The notes: generated from the sequence alone by a model not told the origin. DNA of 64,000 bases from Limnospira fusiformis SAG 85.79 (GCF_012516315.1 NZ_CP051185.1:5275363-5339362); one strand, 5' to 3'; shown: positions 47,291-57,141, counted from the first letter of the stretch. Translations and numbers: made by a program.

Positions 47291-48859
47291 ATGGTGTTTA
47301 AAGAGCAATATGCACTACAACCAGGGGGACCCGAAAGATTGGTTGTTTCCTGGGAGAAGGGATGGCAAAATTTTACCATTTATTTAGATGGACGGGAACT
47401 CGGTAAATTTGTCAATCCTCAAGCTATCAAAGACGGACAATGCTTTGATTTGAAAGACGGCACGCAAATTAAAGTTAAGCTGATTCGTGACTTTATTTTT
47501 TGGTATTTACAAATTCTGTGGCGCGATCGACCGGTTCCCGGTTCCGAAACCGATCCTGAAACTCAACTCAAAAAGGCTTATAACATCTTTACGAACATCT
47601 GGAAAATTGGGGCTGGTATTGTTGGCTTAGTATTCCTTCTGTCTTTATTCGCCATCAATGAGGTAGGTGCTGGGGTAATTCTTCTGCCTTTATTTTTACT
47701 ATCGAATATATCACCATATTTTCTAACTGCTTATTTTCTGAAACGGAAAGCAAAACTAGCAGCTTATTTCGCCATCTGGTTTGTGTTTGTCTTATATATT
47801 TATGCTTGGCTCGCATTTTGGATGTCAGTATTGATGAGCATTTTCTGGGTATTAGCGAGTTTAATGAATGGATTCGGGACTTTTATAGCTGTAATCATAT
47901 CAGTTTCACTATTAAATATATTTTTACGTTGGGTATTGCATTTATTTTATACTGCCTTCAAAAGGGTATGGGCTGCGCCGTTCGCCATTTATCAACTCGA
48001 TGAAAAATGGGGATTAAATTCTGGGGTTCATCCTAATTACCAATATCAAGATAATGTCAATAATCCCATTCCCATTCAATCAAATTCGGCTATTTTGACC
48101 AATCTTTCCAATCTTACAAATAGACCACCTGCACCACCACCTGCACCACCTGCACCTGCACCACCACCTGCACCACCACCACCGAAACCACCAAAACCAC
48201 CAAAACCGATGACTCCCCCTATACCGAGGAGGGTAAATAATGCAGCGATCGCCAAAATGCAAACCTTGAATCCAGAGGGTTATAAACTTTATCAAAAAGC
48301 CGAACAATCCCAAGATCCTCACATCTTTTTTCAAGCCGGAGAAATGTACGATCGCAGCTATAGTTCATTCTGGGGAGATGGCATTTTTTCTGGCAACTAT
48401 GATCGCCATTTTATCAAAATGTTGGGGATATCAATTGATGTGGTGGGAATGGAAACCGCCAAACAGGAAGCCACAACGATTATCAAAAATTCCCGCGATT
48501 CTTTAGTGATTAGTTGCTTGTGTTATCTGAAAGCCATAAAACTCGATTCTAATCACTACTGGTCAACCTTAAAATTAGCAACAGCCCTGACAGCAGCATT
48601 ACAAATTGAGGCATCGCTAACCTATTGGCGACAAGCCTTAAATCTTGAAAAACAGGACACTTTATCAGCCCTAACTGCGGACTCGATGGGATTTGATAAT
48701 CGTTCGACTGCCGCCAAAGAAGTGATGTATAAGTTAGGACTAGGCAGCAACCCGCAAGACTTCGACTCCCATTTTCTCAAACAGCAGGCGATCGCCAAAA
48801 AACTGCTCTGTGATCACCCTTACTTGAGCGACAATATTCCTAAATTAAGAACTGGATAA
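47291..48859 (+). CDS. Multi-pass membrane protein with proline-rich linker, Hsp70 cluster gene 1
   Basis: This 522-residue protein has a beta-rich N-terminal domain (about 10-80; VVSWEKGWQNFTIYLDGREL). Four or five membrane segments lie between about 105 and 225. A Pro/Ala/Lys linker spans 279-314. The helical C-terminal domain (about 325-520) has TPR-like character (YKLYQKAEQSQDPHIFFQAG, WSTLKLATALTAALQIEASL). It probably anchors the downstream chaperone set to the cytoplasmic or thylakoid membrane. Hsp70 follows after 94 bp on the same strand. No family recognised. Confidence 0.7.
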   Translation: MVFKEQYALQPGGPERLVVSWEKGWQNFTIYLDGRELGKFVNPQAIKDGQCFDLKDGTQIKVKLIRDFIFWYLQILWRDRPVPGSETDPETQLKKAYNIFTNIWKIGAGIVGLVFLLSLFAINEVGAGVILLPLFLLSNISPYFLTAYFLKRKAKLAAYFAIWFVFVLYIYAWLAFWMSVLMSIFWVLASLMNGFGTFIAVIISVSLLNIFLRWVLHLFYTAFKRVWAAPFAIYQLDEKWGLNSGVHPNYQYQDNVNNPIPIQSNSAILTNLSNLTNRPPAPPPAPPAPAPPPAPPPPKPPKPPKPMTPPIPRRVNNAAIAKMQTLNPEGYKLYQKAEQSQDPHIFFQAGEMYDRSYSSFWGDGIFSGNYDRHFIKMLGISIDVVGMETAKQEATTIIKNSRDSLVISCLCYLKAIKLDSNHYWSTLKLATALTAALQIEASLTYWRQALNLEKQDTLSALTADSMGFDNRSTAAKEVMYKLGLGSNPQDFDSHFLKQQAIAKKLLCDHPYLSDNIPKLRTG

Positions 48860-48953
48860 ATCATGATAGTTAAGATTTGTTAAAATTTTCGGATAAAACT
48901 TGCCAAAATAGCGGAAGACAATTAAAGTATAAATAATCAAGGTTAAATTAATC

Positions 48954-51167
48954 ATGGGAAATATAGTTGGGATAGATTTGGGGACTACCAATTCAGTAGC
49001 AGCTTTTAAGTGGGCTGAGGTCAATGTAGTGACTGCTGCTGAGAACTCACCGCCCGATCGCAAATTAACCCGGTCAGTGGTGGCGGCGGATCGCAATGGG
49101 TTAATCGTGGGTGAACAAGCCTATCGCCAACTGGGCGATGGAGATACCGAAAATGTGATAATTTCCATCAAGCGACTAATCGGAAGAGGCTTTAATGATC
49201 CGGTTGTGCAACAACAATTATCTCGCTTCAATTATAAGATTGATAAATCCAGCCAAGGGACGGAAAATAGCCTATCGGTTTGGTTGGGGGGACGGGAATA
49301 TCTACCGGAAGATATATCGGCGGAAATTCTTAAAAAAGTTGTCAGTAATGCCCAAACTTATCAGGAGCGATCGGGGCAAACTAGCCGCATTACAGAAGCT
49401 GTAATTACCGTTCCCGCTTATTTCAATGATAAGCAGCGATACGCCACGGAAATCGCCACGCAAAAAGCCGGATTAAAACTCCGGGAACTTCTCCCAGAAC
49501 CGACAGCAGCAGCTATTTCCTATGGTTATCGTCCGGACTCAGATGAGGTGAGTACCATCTTAGTTTATGACTTTGGTGGGGGTACTTTGGACTGTTCGAT
49601 TATTACTTCGGTTGGTAATCAATTTATTGAGTCAGCCAAATCGGGGGATTTGTGGTTAGGTGGGGACGATTTTGATAACTGTATTGTGGAATTTGCCAAA
49701 CAGGAAATCGCCCGGATTGAAAACCTCGATAATGTCGATCGCTTAATTAAAAAAATGCCGCATTATCAACGAGTGCGGCTGCTGGCGGAATTGAAAATTC
49801 AGGCGGAACAGGCGAAAATTAGACTGAGTACCCAAGGTGCAGCGGAAATTATTACCTCGGCACATTTAATTGATGAAATGGGAATGGCAATTCCGATTCA
49901 AGTTACCATCAGTCGCCAAGAGTTTGAAAAACGCATCGAACCGTTAATCGATCGCTCAGTAAAAATTGCTCAGGACGCGATTAAATATTCAGATTATCCC
50001 CTCGATCAAATTGATGCAATTCTGTTAGTTGGCGGTTCCGCGCAGGTGCCGATCGTGCAACAAAAAATCCGCCAAGCCTTCCCCCAACATCAAGTTGTGG
50101 TTCACGATCGCCCCATGTATGCGGTGGCGGAAGGGGCGGCGATCGTGGCGGCGGGACTTACGGAAAAAGTCACGACTGTTTCCCGTGATTATTGCATTGA
50201 ATTGGTGGATGAGCCGCGATTTGTAATCATTAGTCAGGGCGATATTCTTCCGGTGCAAAAGTTCCATACTTTTAAAACTGAAGCGGACGGACAATCGCTA
50301 ATTCACTTTAAATTTTTTAGCCCAGATCGCGTCCGCCAGGAACTCGATCGCCGATTTCAAGACGAGCGGATCGGGGATATGTGGTTAGCGCTCGATCGCC
50401 CCTATCCAAAAGGTACGGAAATTTTAGTGACGGTGGAACTTGACGAGGAAAATAACTCGCTGCAAATGACGGCGGCTCTCAAGAATAATCCTCAGGTTAA
50501 AGTTAGTTGTTCATTCTCGCGGGGGGGAGTTAATGAGGAGATTTCTCGCCAGGTTGAGGAACGAATTAAACAACTGAATGCGGCGGGTAACTTAACGGAA
50601 ATCGGTGTGAAACGTGCTAATGAAATCGCCGGGGAAGTGGTGCGATCGGCTAACCAAATTTATTATAATGGTCAAGTGCAGCGCGATCGCCTTAACCAAG
50701 CTGAAAGCAAACTCAAGGAATTAGAAGAATTTGCTAATGATGAGTTAGATATTGCCAAGATTTTCATAATGCGATTTGAATTAGCGCTGGAAGTGTGCGA
50801 TCAGCTAATCCATGAAGATCAAAAATATCGGTTGCGGAATTTAGTAGATCAACTGCAACAAGCCTTGAATAGCAAGAATATTGCCAGCTTGCAAAAATTA
50901 ATAGAAGATAGCAAACGAGAGTTTGATAACCTTCCCGATAGCGTCAAACTGATTGTGGTAATTCGGGAGGAGATCGGCCGCATTCACCATCTTAACCCCA
51001 GTCAAGCGGGAGGTATGGAGGTCAAATTTAATCAATTGTTGAACGCATTACAGCAAGGAAATGGCAGCCAAGCTAATAGCCTGCTGCAAGAACTCCAGGC
51101 TGAGATTATTCCCTATTTAGATCGGGAATTACCCACAGGAACTATTGCTACAGGATTGACACGATGA
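48954..51167 (+). CDS. Divergent Hsp70 (DnaK-like) chaperone, cluster gene 2
   Basis: This 737-residue protein has a complete Hsp70 nucleotide-binding domain: phosphate 1 GIDLGTTNSVAAF (5-17), connect 1 and phosphate 2 VYDFGGGTLDCSI (about 203-215), and adenosine motif LLVGGSAQVPIVQ (about 355-368). Normal DnaK has GGGTFDVS. After the linker near 390 the substrate-binding half is strongly altered and longer (KTEADGQSLIHFKFFSPDR), and a long charged helical C-terminus follows. It differs from housekeeping DnaK, which should be encoded elsewhere. The ATGA overlap with the next gene shows translational coupling. Confidence 0.88.
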   Translation: MGNIVGIDLGTTNSVAAFKWAEVNVVTAAENSPPDRKLTRSVVAADRNGLIVGEQAYRQLGDGDTENVIISIKRLIGRGFNDPVVQQQLSRFNYKIDKSSQGTENSLSVWLGGREYLPEDISAEILKKVVSNAQTYQERSGQTSRITEAVITVPAYFNDKQRYATEIATQKAGLKLRELLPEPTAAAISYGYRPDSDEVSTILVYDFGGGTLDCSIITSVGNQFIESAKSGDLWLGGDDFDNCIVEFAKQEIARIENLDNVDRLIKKMPHYQRVRLLAELKIQAEQAKIRLSTQGAAEIITSAHLIDEMGMAIPIQVTISRQEFEKRIEPLIDRSVKIAQDAIKYSDYPLDQIDAILLVGGSAQVPIVQQKIRQAFPQHQVVVHDRPMYAVAEGAAIVAAGLTEKVTTVSRDYCIELVDEPRFVIISQGDILPVQKFHTFKTEADGQSLIHFKFFSPDRVRQELDRRFQDERIGDMWLALDRPYPKGTEILVTVELDEENNSLQMTAALKNNPQVKVSCSFSRGGVNEEISRQVEERIKQLNAAGNLTEIGVKRANEIAGEVVRSANQIYYNGQVQRDRLNQAESKLKELEEFANDELDIAKIFIMRFELALEVCDQLIHEDQKYRLRNLVDQLQQALNSKNIASLQKLIEDSKREFDNLPDSVKLIVVIREEIGRIHHLNPSQAGGMEVKFNQLLNALQQGNGSQANSLLQELQAEIIPYLDRELPTGTIATGLTR

Positions 51168-51694
51168 CGATTAAACTCACCTGTCCGGTGTGCGGTCGCG
51201 CCGAAATTGAGGGCAATATTTGCCCCAACTGCGAAACTGATCTCACCCTCATTCGGCAACTGCAAGAACTCCCCCAATTGGCGGTTGAACCTGCGGTTAT
51301 TGCCGCCCCTAAATCCTCTCAAAATATCCAACAGTTGTTGTTGGTAATGGGCATCATAATTTTACTTTTGGGAATTGCCTTGGGAAGATTTATCAGGGGT
51401 GAATCTGATGTGCAAACTGCCTCGGTTTATCCTACAGAAGTTATAGAAACTGCTCGATTTCTTCCCTCCCTGAATAAACCGAAAATCGATAAAAATAGCC
51501 CGGCATCCTGTGGGGGATTTTACTACTCGGTTCAACGGGGAGATTCCCTGTCGAGAATTGCGCGCAAGTTTTATGGGGAGGGGTCGCGCTGGCCACAATT
51601 AATCGAAACGAACCCGAATTTAAAAGGTAGAGAAAATCAGATCGAAGTTGGGGAAGTGATTTTGATCCAAAACTTACCAGAATACTGCCTATGA
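51164..51694 (+). CDS. Zinc-ribbon, membrane-helix and LysM protein, cluster gene 3
   Basis: This 176-residue protein has an N-terminal zinc ribbon (Cys7, Cys10, Cys20, Cys23: CPVC...CPNC) and one membrane helix (about 54-73). The C-terminal LysM domain (about 119-168) has SVQRGDSLSRIARKFYG and LKGRENQIEVGEVILI. The ribbon would be cytoplasmic and the peptidoglycan-binding LysM periplasmic, so it could tie a cytoplasmic chaperone to the wall. It overlaps Hsp70 and the TPR gene by ATGA at both ends. Confidence 0.82.
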   Translation: MTIKLTCPVCGRAEIEGNICPNCETDLTLIRQLQELPQLAVEPAVIAAPKSSQNIQQLLLVMGIIILLLGIALGRFIRGESDVQTASVYPTEVIETARFLPSLNKPKIDKNSPASCGGFYYSVQRGDSLSRIARKFYGEGSRWPQLIETNPNLKGRENQIEVGEVILIQNLPEYCL

Positions 51695-54204
51695 ATGCAA
51701 TTATTAATTGGGTTGATGCTCTGACATACGCACTGTTTAAGGTAGAAATTGTTGATTTCTTTAAGAAAGTTTCTGTTACTAAGCAGGACATCAAAACCGC
51801 CCACAAACTTGCTGCCAAAAAAAAGCTAATTGAGGCTACTAAAAAGGGGCAATCTACTCTTAGCAAATGGTCAAATTCCCCGGCTTTGGTTGAGCAAAAA
51901 CTGCGACAGCTATTGATGGGAAATTTGTTAACTGATTTTAAGTCAGAGATTAATTCGTGGAAACAGAAAATCAAATTTGCTAAAAGCATGATCGCTTCGG
52001 CTCAGGCTTTAGAAAAATCTGATGCTGGCGATCCGCTGGATACGACAAATTTATCAAAGGCTTTGTCAACATATAAAAAATGTCGAACAATTATTGATAT
52101 AAGTCTTGTCAATCAGGCGATCGCTCGCTGTGAACACAAAATGATGAAATATAATCAATTTAGGACATTATTTACAGAAGGTCAAAAATATTGCCAAGAA
52201 AAAGATTATAAAAAAGGGAAACTGAGTTTTGAGCGAGCGAAAACATTATTTCCCATTCCACTGCTAGAAGAAGCGATCGCCGATTGTTCAGGATATATTC
52301 AGGGACAAAATCAGTATGAATTAGCATTAGAAAAAGCGGTAAATTTAGCGAAAAATGGTGAATTTAAGGCCGCCCTAAATGTGATTAATTTAGCCTTAGA
52401 TAAGTTCGAGCGCGAAGATGGTCAAACATTGCGGGGGACACTAAACCGGGTGATGCAAGGAAAAGACTATTATAGTCAAGGACTTGGGGCGGAAAAGTCG
52501 GGAAATTTAGGACAGGCTATATCATTTTACCAAAAATCATATCAGTTACTCCCGGAATTAACAGAAACCCAAATTCGCTTGGCAATTGTTTCCCTAAAAA
52601 CAGCAAATTGGCAACAGGCGATCGCACATTTGCAGGGACATTCAGGAGAAAAAATTAAATATCTGCGTGGTTTTGCTTACCTCCAACAGGGTGATTTTCA
52701 ACAGGCTGAAGTGGAATGGCGATCGCTATCCCATCCCCAAGTTAAAAGTCAATTGGAAATTGTCCGCACATTAAGGGGGCGCGATCGCTTAAAATTGATG
52801 TTGTCTATTCAACAGTTGGTTGATGATAATAACCTGGACAATGCTGGTGCTATGAGCCGTCAATTTTTACATAGTTACGGCTCAGATACGGTGGTTGAAG
52901 CTAATCTCAATAACCATATTTTGCCGCGCCTAGAAGCTAAAATTTGGGAGGGTCAAGATTGGCCAAAAATTGCCCAAATCACGGAACAAGTTTGGCTAAA
53001 AAACGGAGATTGTAAATCTCTGCATAATTGGGCGATCGCTACCTATTATAATGCTCAAATTAACAGCCACACCCGCCGGGATTGGGTGGTGGCTGCTACC
53101 ACGGCTTTAGCGAATTTAGAGCGCGATCCGGCTTGGCAAAATATTCCTTGGCTGCCGAAAATTTCCATTGATATTGAGGAAATTTTTAGTCATTTTCTGG
53201 CTACCCTAGAAACGGCGATCGATAGCTTAAAAGACGATAACTTAGCCGAGTATCTGAAACTGCGAGATCAATTTCGTCTGGATGCGATCGCCCTGAAATT
53301 AGTTAAAAAGTTCCCCCATCAAGCAGCCCAAATTAATCACCTAATTTTATTGCCGGGATGTTACCATCGCTATCGACATCAATTTAGCAATATTAAGATT
53401 CCTCAAACTTCCAATTCTGCATCAACAGAAACCAATATTTTGCCCGCGCTTTATACCTCCTGGGGTTTGGCTGTGGCGGCGGCATTTGACGGAGATGGAG
53501 AACGCGCTATCCAACTTAAACCTTCTCGGAGTTACCAATTTAACTCTTCTCAAAAAAACGAATATTTTGCCCAAAAATTTTTAGCTTATTCCGAGGGAAT
53601 TCACTATCTGCAAAAACAACGCTGGCGAGAGTCAATCGCGGCTTTAAATGCTCTCAAAAATGAATGGCGATCGCACCCAGAATGGCATCGAGAACTTGAG
53701 CGCTTATGTGAGTCTCAGCGTCAGGCGTTAAACAGTTTATCAGACCATCTGGCTTTTAGCGATTTTTGGTATCAACTATTGGGAACTGAAGCCTCCTGTA
53801 GCTATTGGGTTGAATCTCGTATTCAAGAAATTTGCGAAAATTTACAGCATCATAAAATTGATAAAAATCGAGCTTTATCTCAGCTTCGAGAACTGCAAAA
53901 AACCGATAGTAAAAACCCCCGTTTAATTTATGTCATTGAAACCTTAGAATTTGAGATTGAGGTTAATGAAATTATTGGTTTGATGCCATCTAATTTAAAT
54001 GATGCGGTACGTCGCGCCAAAAACTGCCATAATCAGAAAGTGAAGCGACATATTGCTGCTATGTTAATAGAAATTTTAATTGCGGGAGTTAATGAAGGTA
54101 AAATGAACGGGGAAACTGCCGTACAATTTGCCCGTTGGGCGCATCAAATTTGCCCCAATGACCCCGAATTTGTGGATATTTATCGTCAATGTGGAATTTA
54201 TTAA
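51691..54204 (+). CDS. Large TPR-like helical protein, cluster gene 4
   Basis: This 837-residue, almost wholly alpha-helical protein has TPR-type repeats (for example GQKYCQEKDYKKGKLSFERA, GLGAEKSGNLGQAISFYQKS, RGFAYLQQGDFQQAEVEWRS, ALKNEWRSHPEWHRELERLC). No catalytic motif or membrane helix is seen. TPR proteins often scaffold Hsp70 systems. Its start overlaps the LysM gene stop, and the J-like gene starts 3 bp after its own stop. Confidence 0.75.
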   Translation: MNAIINWVDALTYALFKVEIVDFFKKVSVTKQDIKTAHKLAAKKKLIEATKKGQSTLSKWSNSPALVEQKLRQLLMGNLLTDFKSEINSWKQKIKFAKSMIASAQALEKSDAGDPLDTTNLSKALSTYKKCRTIIDISLVNQAIARCEHKMMKYNQFRTLFTEGQKYCQEKDYKKGKLSFERAKTLFPIPLLEEAIADCSGYIQGQNQYELALEKAVNLAKNGEFKAALNVINLALDKFEREDGQTLRGTLNRVMQGKDYYSQGLGAEKSGNLGQAISFYQKSYQLLPELTETQIRLAIVSLKTANWQQAIAHLQGHSGEKIKYLRGFAYLQQGDFQQAEVEWRSLSHPQVKSQLEIVRTLRGRDRLKLMLSIQQLVDDNNLDNAGAMSRQFLHSYGSDTVVEANLNNHILPRLEAKIWEGQDWPKIAQITEQVWLKNGDCKSLHNWAIATYYNAQINSHTRRDWVVAATTALANLERDPAWQNIPWLPKISIDIEEIFSHFLATLETAIDSLKDDNLAEYLKLRDQFRLDAIALKLVKKFPHQAAQINHLILLPGCYHRYRHQFSNIKIPQTSNSASTETNILPALYTSWGLAVAAAFDGDGERAIQLKPSRSYQFNSSQKNEYFAQKFLAYSEGIHYLQKQRWRESIAALNALKNEWRSHPEWHRELERLCESQRQALNSLSDHLAFSDFWYQLLGTEASCSYWVESRIQEICENLQHHKIDKNRALSQLRELQKTDSKNPRLIYVIETLEFEIEVNEIIGLMPSNLNDAVRRAKNCHNQKVKRHIAAMLIEILIAGVNEGKMNGETAVQFARWAHQICPNDPEFVDIYRQCGIY

Positions 54205-54207
54205 ATT

Positions 54208-54579
54208 ATGTCAAATCAACTACCCAATCCTAACCCTTATCAGGTTTTAGAGGTTTCTCCTTCGGCATCTAAGGCTGAAATTACCAAGGCTTTTGCGATG
54301 GCAATGAAGCGGAAAAAATACTCCCCCGATTTAATTGCTAGGGCGAGAAAAGCCTTGATGGATGACAAAGAACGTTTAATTGCTGATTATTTGCATCCGG
54401 TTTTACCACCCATTCAGCGGTTTAAGCGACAGGATTTCTCGGAACTTGAAAAACCGATTCCAGTTTTCGAGATGATTTCCGAATTTGATGATCTATCGTC
54501 AGCCATTGGCGCGGAAAAATCCGGCGAGGTGGCTCAACAATTAGGACAAAAAATCTTTATTCAATTTTTGAGTATTTAA
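54208..54579 (+). CDS. J-like protein without HPD, cluster gene 5
   Basis: This 123-residue protein has an N-terminal region (9-60) that follows the J-domain pattern: NPYQVLEVSPSASKAEITKA, then helix III with RARKALMDDKERLIADYL. The catalytic tripeptide HPD is replaced by Ser39-Pro40-Asp41. Without the His a J domain normally cannot trigger ATP hydrolysis in Hsp70, so this may bind the neighbouring Hsp70 as an inhibitor or adaptor. Alternatively the divergent Hsp70 may not need the His. Confidence 0.65.
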   Translation: MSNQLPNPNPYQVLEVSPSASKAEITKAFAMAMKRKKYSPDLIARARKALMDDKERLIADYLHPVLPPIQRFKRQDFSELEKPIPVFEMISEFDDLSSAIGAEKSGEVAQQLGQKIFIQFLSI

Positions 54580-54583
54580 GATT

Positions 54584-55060
54584 ATGAATCATGCAAGCAA
54601 ACTCGAAATTCCTGCCGAACTTCGTGACGAGATTCAACAAAAAATAGGGCAGCTTCTCCAAGAAAAAACTTTAATGCAACAAGCATTAATGGGTAAAGAA
54701 CAGGAAGAATTTGCCCGGCTAGAAATGCTTTTTTTAGAACTACTAGAGGTTGTGGATTCTCTCGATTTTTTGATGGAATATTTGCACAATAACCCCCAAC
54801 CCGATCCCAAAGCGATCGCCCGTTTTCCCCAATTAATCGGCAGCATTCATAAAAAATTACTCAATACCCTGGAAAAACGAGAGGTGCTCACTATTGATTT
54901 TCAGGGCGAAAAACCGGATTTTGATGTGTGTAAAATTATCGATCGCGAAGTTAATCCCGACCTCGAAAATGAAACGATCACCAAAATTGTCCGGCGAGGA
55001 TTTCAATATGGCGATCGCCTTTTGCGTCCGGTGGAAGTGATTGTTTCCAAGTCCGAATAA
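54584..55060 (+). CDS. Divergent GrpE-like nucleotide exchange factor, cluster gene 6
   Basis: This 158-residue protein has an N-terminal coiled coil (about 10-45) and a central ELLEVVDSLDFLMEYL, like the LLPVLDNLERA region of GrpE. The C-terminal ITKIVRRGFQYGDRLLRPVE is nearly the GrpE signature. GrpE releases ADP from Hsp70. It starts 4 bp after the J-like gene and closes the cluster, which fits a private exchange factor for the Hsp70 at 48954. Confidence 0.8.
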   Translation: MNHASKLEIPAELRDEIQQKIGQLLQEKTLMQQALMGKEQEEFARLEMLFLELLEVVDSLDFLMEYLHNNPQPDPKAIARFPQLIGSIHKKLLNTLEKREVLTIDFQGEKPDFDVCKIIDREVNPDLENETITKIVRRGFQYGDRLLRPVEVIVSKSE

Positions 55061-55083
55061 TACTGGCTGGTTGAGTGGGAATT

Positions 55084-57141
55084 TTAATTAATGTCTAAAA
55101 CTCGCACTAAAAAAGCAAACTGATCAGCAATTTCTTCGATGATTTTAGCCATCGGTTTTCCCGCCCCATGTCCGGCTTTAGTTTCAATCCGAATTAACAC
55201 AGGGTTGTCGCCACTGTGGGCGGCTTGTAAGGCTGAGATAAACTTAAAACTGTGGGCGGGAACTACGCGATCGTCATGGTCTCCCGTGGTGATTAAAGTA
55301 GCAGGATAGGCTGTTCCTGGCTGTAAATTATGCAGGGGAGAATAACGATAAAGAACTTGGAATTCTTCCTCATTTTCAGGGGAACCATATTCAGAAGTCC
55401 AAGCCCAGCCAATGGTAAACTTATGGAAGCGTAACATATCCATTACCGCCACTGCTGGTAGTGCCGCCCCAAACAATTCTGGGCGTTGGGTCATACAAGC
55501 ACCCACTAATAAACCGCCATTACTACCACCAGATATAGCTAGTTTATTTACCTGGGTATAATTGTGGTGAATTAACCATTCAGCCGCTGCTATAAAGTCA
55601 TCAAAAACATTTTGTTTTTTCAGTTTCATTCCGGCTTGATGCCATTGTTGACCATACTCGCCACCCCCCCGCAGGTTAGCCACAGCATACAGGCCTCCCA
55701 TTTCCATCCATACTAAACGACTTACCGAAAAATTGGGGGTTAAGGAGATAGAAAAACCACCATATCCATAAAGAATTGTCGGGTTATTGCCGTCCAATTT
55801 TAAGCCCTTTTTATGGGTGATAAACATGGGAACCATTGCGCCATCAGGACTGCTATAAAAAACCTGATTGGTCTGGTAATCTTCCGGGTTAAAATCGACA
55901 GTTGGCTGTCGATAAAGTTGACTTTCTCCTGTGACTATATTATACTTATAAATGGTGGGAGGAGTCGTGAAACTGGTAAAAGAATAAAAGGTTTCTGTGT
56001 CCTCTCGTTTACCATCAAATCCCCCCACTGAACCAATACCCGGCAACTCTACTTCCCGGACTAAGGTTCCATCTAGGTGAAAAATATTCACCTGGGAACG
56101 GGCATCTTTGAGGTACAGGGCAACAAACTGATTATTTAGGGTGCTGACTCCTTCCAGGGTTTCTATGGCTTCTGGGATGATTTGATAGCGATTTCCGGTG
56201 TTAATATCAATGGCGATAACTCGACCCATTGGGGCATCTAAATCCGTCTTAAACCAAAAGGTTTCTCCTTGGTTATCAATGAAGCTATATTCTGCTTCAA
56301 ATTCGGATATTAATTCGACTACGGGGCTATCAGGTTTAGTTAAATCGCGATAAAAGACTAGGTTTTTGGGGTCGGTTCCTCGCCATACAGAAATAATCAG
56401 ATATTGACCATCTTCGGTGACAAATCCATTGAAACCCCATTCTTTTTGATCAGGACGTTCGTAGATTAAAACATCTTCTGATTGAGAGGTTCCTAGGCGA
56501 TGGTAAAACAGTTTTTGGTAATAGTTAATATCCTCAAATTGAGTTTCTTCGTTTGGTTCATCATAGCGACTATAAAAGAATCCTTGATTGTCATGAGTCC
56601 AAGATGCACCGGAAAATTTAATCCACTTGAGATGATCTTCGAGTGGTTTGAGGGTGTTAATATCCATAACTTTCCATTCTTGCCAGTCGGAACCTGATGC
56701 GGAAAGACCATAGGCGATTAAATTCCCATCTTCACTAATGGCAATTCCTGATAAGGCAACGGTTCCATCTTCTGACAGTTGGTTTGGGTCTAATAAAACT
56801 CTGGGTTCGCCTTCCCATGAGTCCATTACATAGAGAACACTTTGGTTTTGTAAGCCATCATTTTTAAAGTAAAAATAGCGTTGACCTTCTCGAAAAGGGA
56901 TGCTATATCTTTCATAATTCCATAATTGGGTCAAGCGATCGCTTAATTTTTGGCGGCTGGGAATGGTGGAGAGGTAATCAAATGTTACCTGATTTTGGGC
57001 TGTTACCCAAGCCTTGGTTTCGTCAGAGTCCAGATCTTCTAACCACCGATAGGGGTCAGTTACTTGGATGCCATGATATTCGTCTACTTGATCACTTTGG
57101 CGGGTATGAGGATAAATCAGGGGTTGATTGAGATCAGACAT
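55084..57141 (-). CDS. Prolyl oligopeptidase family serine peptidase (S9A)
   Basis: This 685-residue cytoplasmic peptidase has an N-terminal hairpin and a seven-bladed propeller (about 75-410), followed by an alpha/beta hydrolase domain. The nucleophile is Ser540 in SGGSNGGLL, Asp is in TGDHDDRVVPAHS, and His is in TKAGHGAGKP. It cleaves after proline in short peptides. No signal sequence is seen. It is convergent with the Hsp70 cluster. Confidence 0.94.
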   Translation of the reverse strand: MSDLNQPLIYPHTRQSDQVDEYHGIQVTDPYRWLEDLDSDETKAWVTAQNQVTFDYLSTIPSRQKLSDRLTQLWNYERYSIPFREGQRYFYFKNDGLQNQSVLYVMDSWEGEPRVLLDPNQLSEDGTVALSGIAISEDGNLIAYGLSASGSDWQEWKVMDINTLKPLEDHLKWIKFSGASWTHDNQGFFYSRYDEPNEETQFEDINYYQKLFYHRLGTSQSEDVLIYERPDQKEWGFNGFVTEDGQYLIISVWRGTDPKNLVFYRDLTKPDSPVVELISEFEAEYSFIDNQGETFWFKTDLDAPMGRVIAIDINTGNRYQIIPEAIETLEGVSTLNNQFVALYLKDARSQVNIFHLDGTLVREVELPGIGSVGGFDGKREDTETFYSFTSFTTPPTIYKYNIVTGESQLYRQPTVDFNPEDYQTNQVFYSSPDGAMVPMFITHKKGLKLDGNNPTILYGYGGFSISLTPNFSVSRLVWMEMGGLYAVANLRGGGEYGQQWHQAGMKLKKQNVFDDFIAAAEWLIHHNYTQVNKLAISGGSNGGLLVGACMTQRPELFGAALPAVAVMDMLRFHKFTIGWAWTSEYGSPENEEEFQVLYRYSPLHNLQPGTAYPATLITTGDHDDRVVPAHSFKFISALQAAHSGDNPVLIRIETKAGHGAGKPMAKIIEEIADQFAFLVRVLDIN

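Noticed and set aside
48080-48334. Trp/Arg-rich minus-strand ORF
   Set aside because: Antisense shadow of the proline-rich linker (CCN codons read as NGG).
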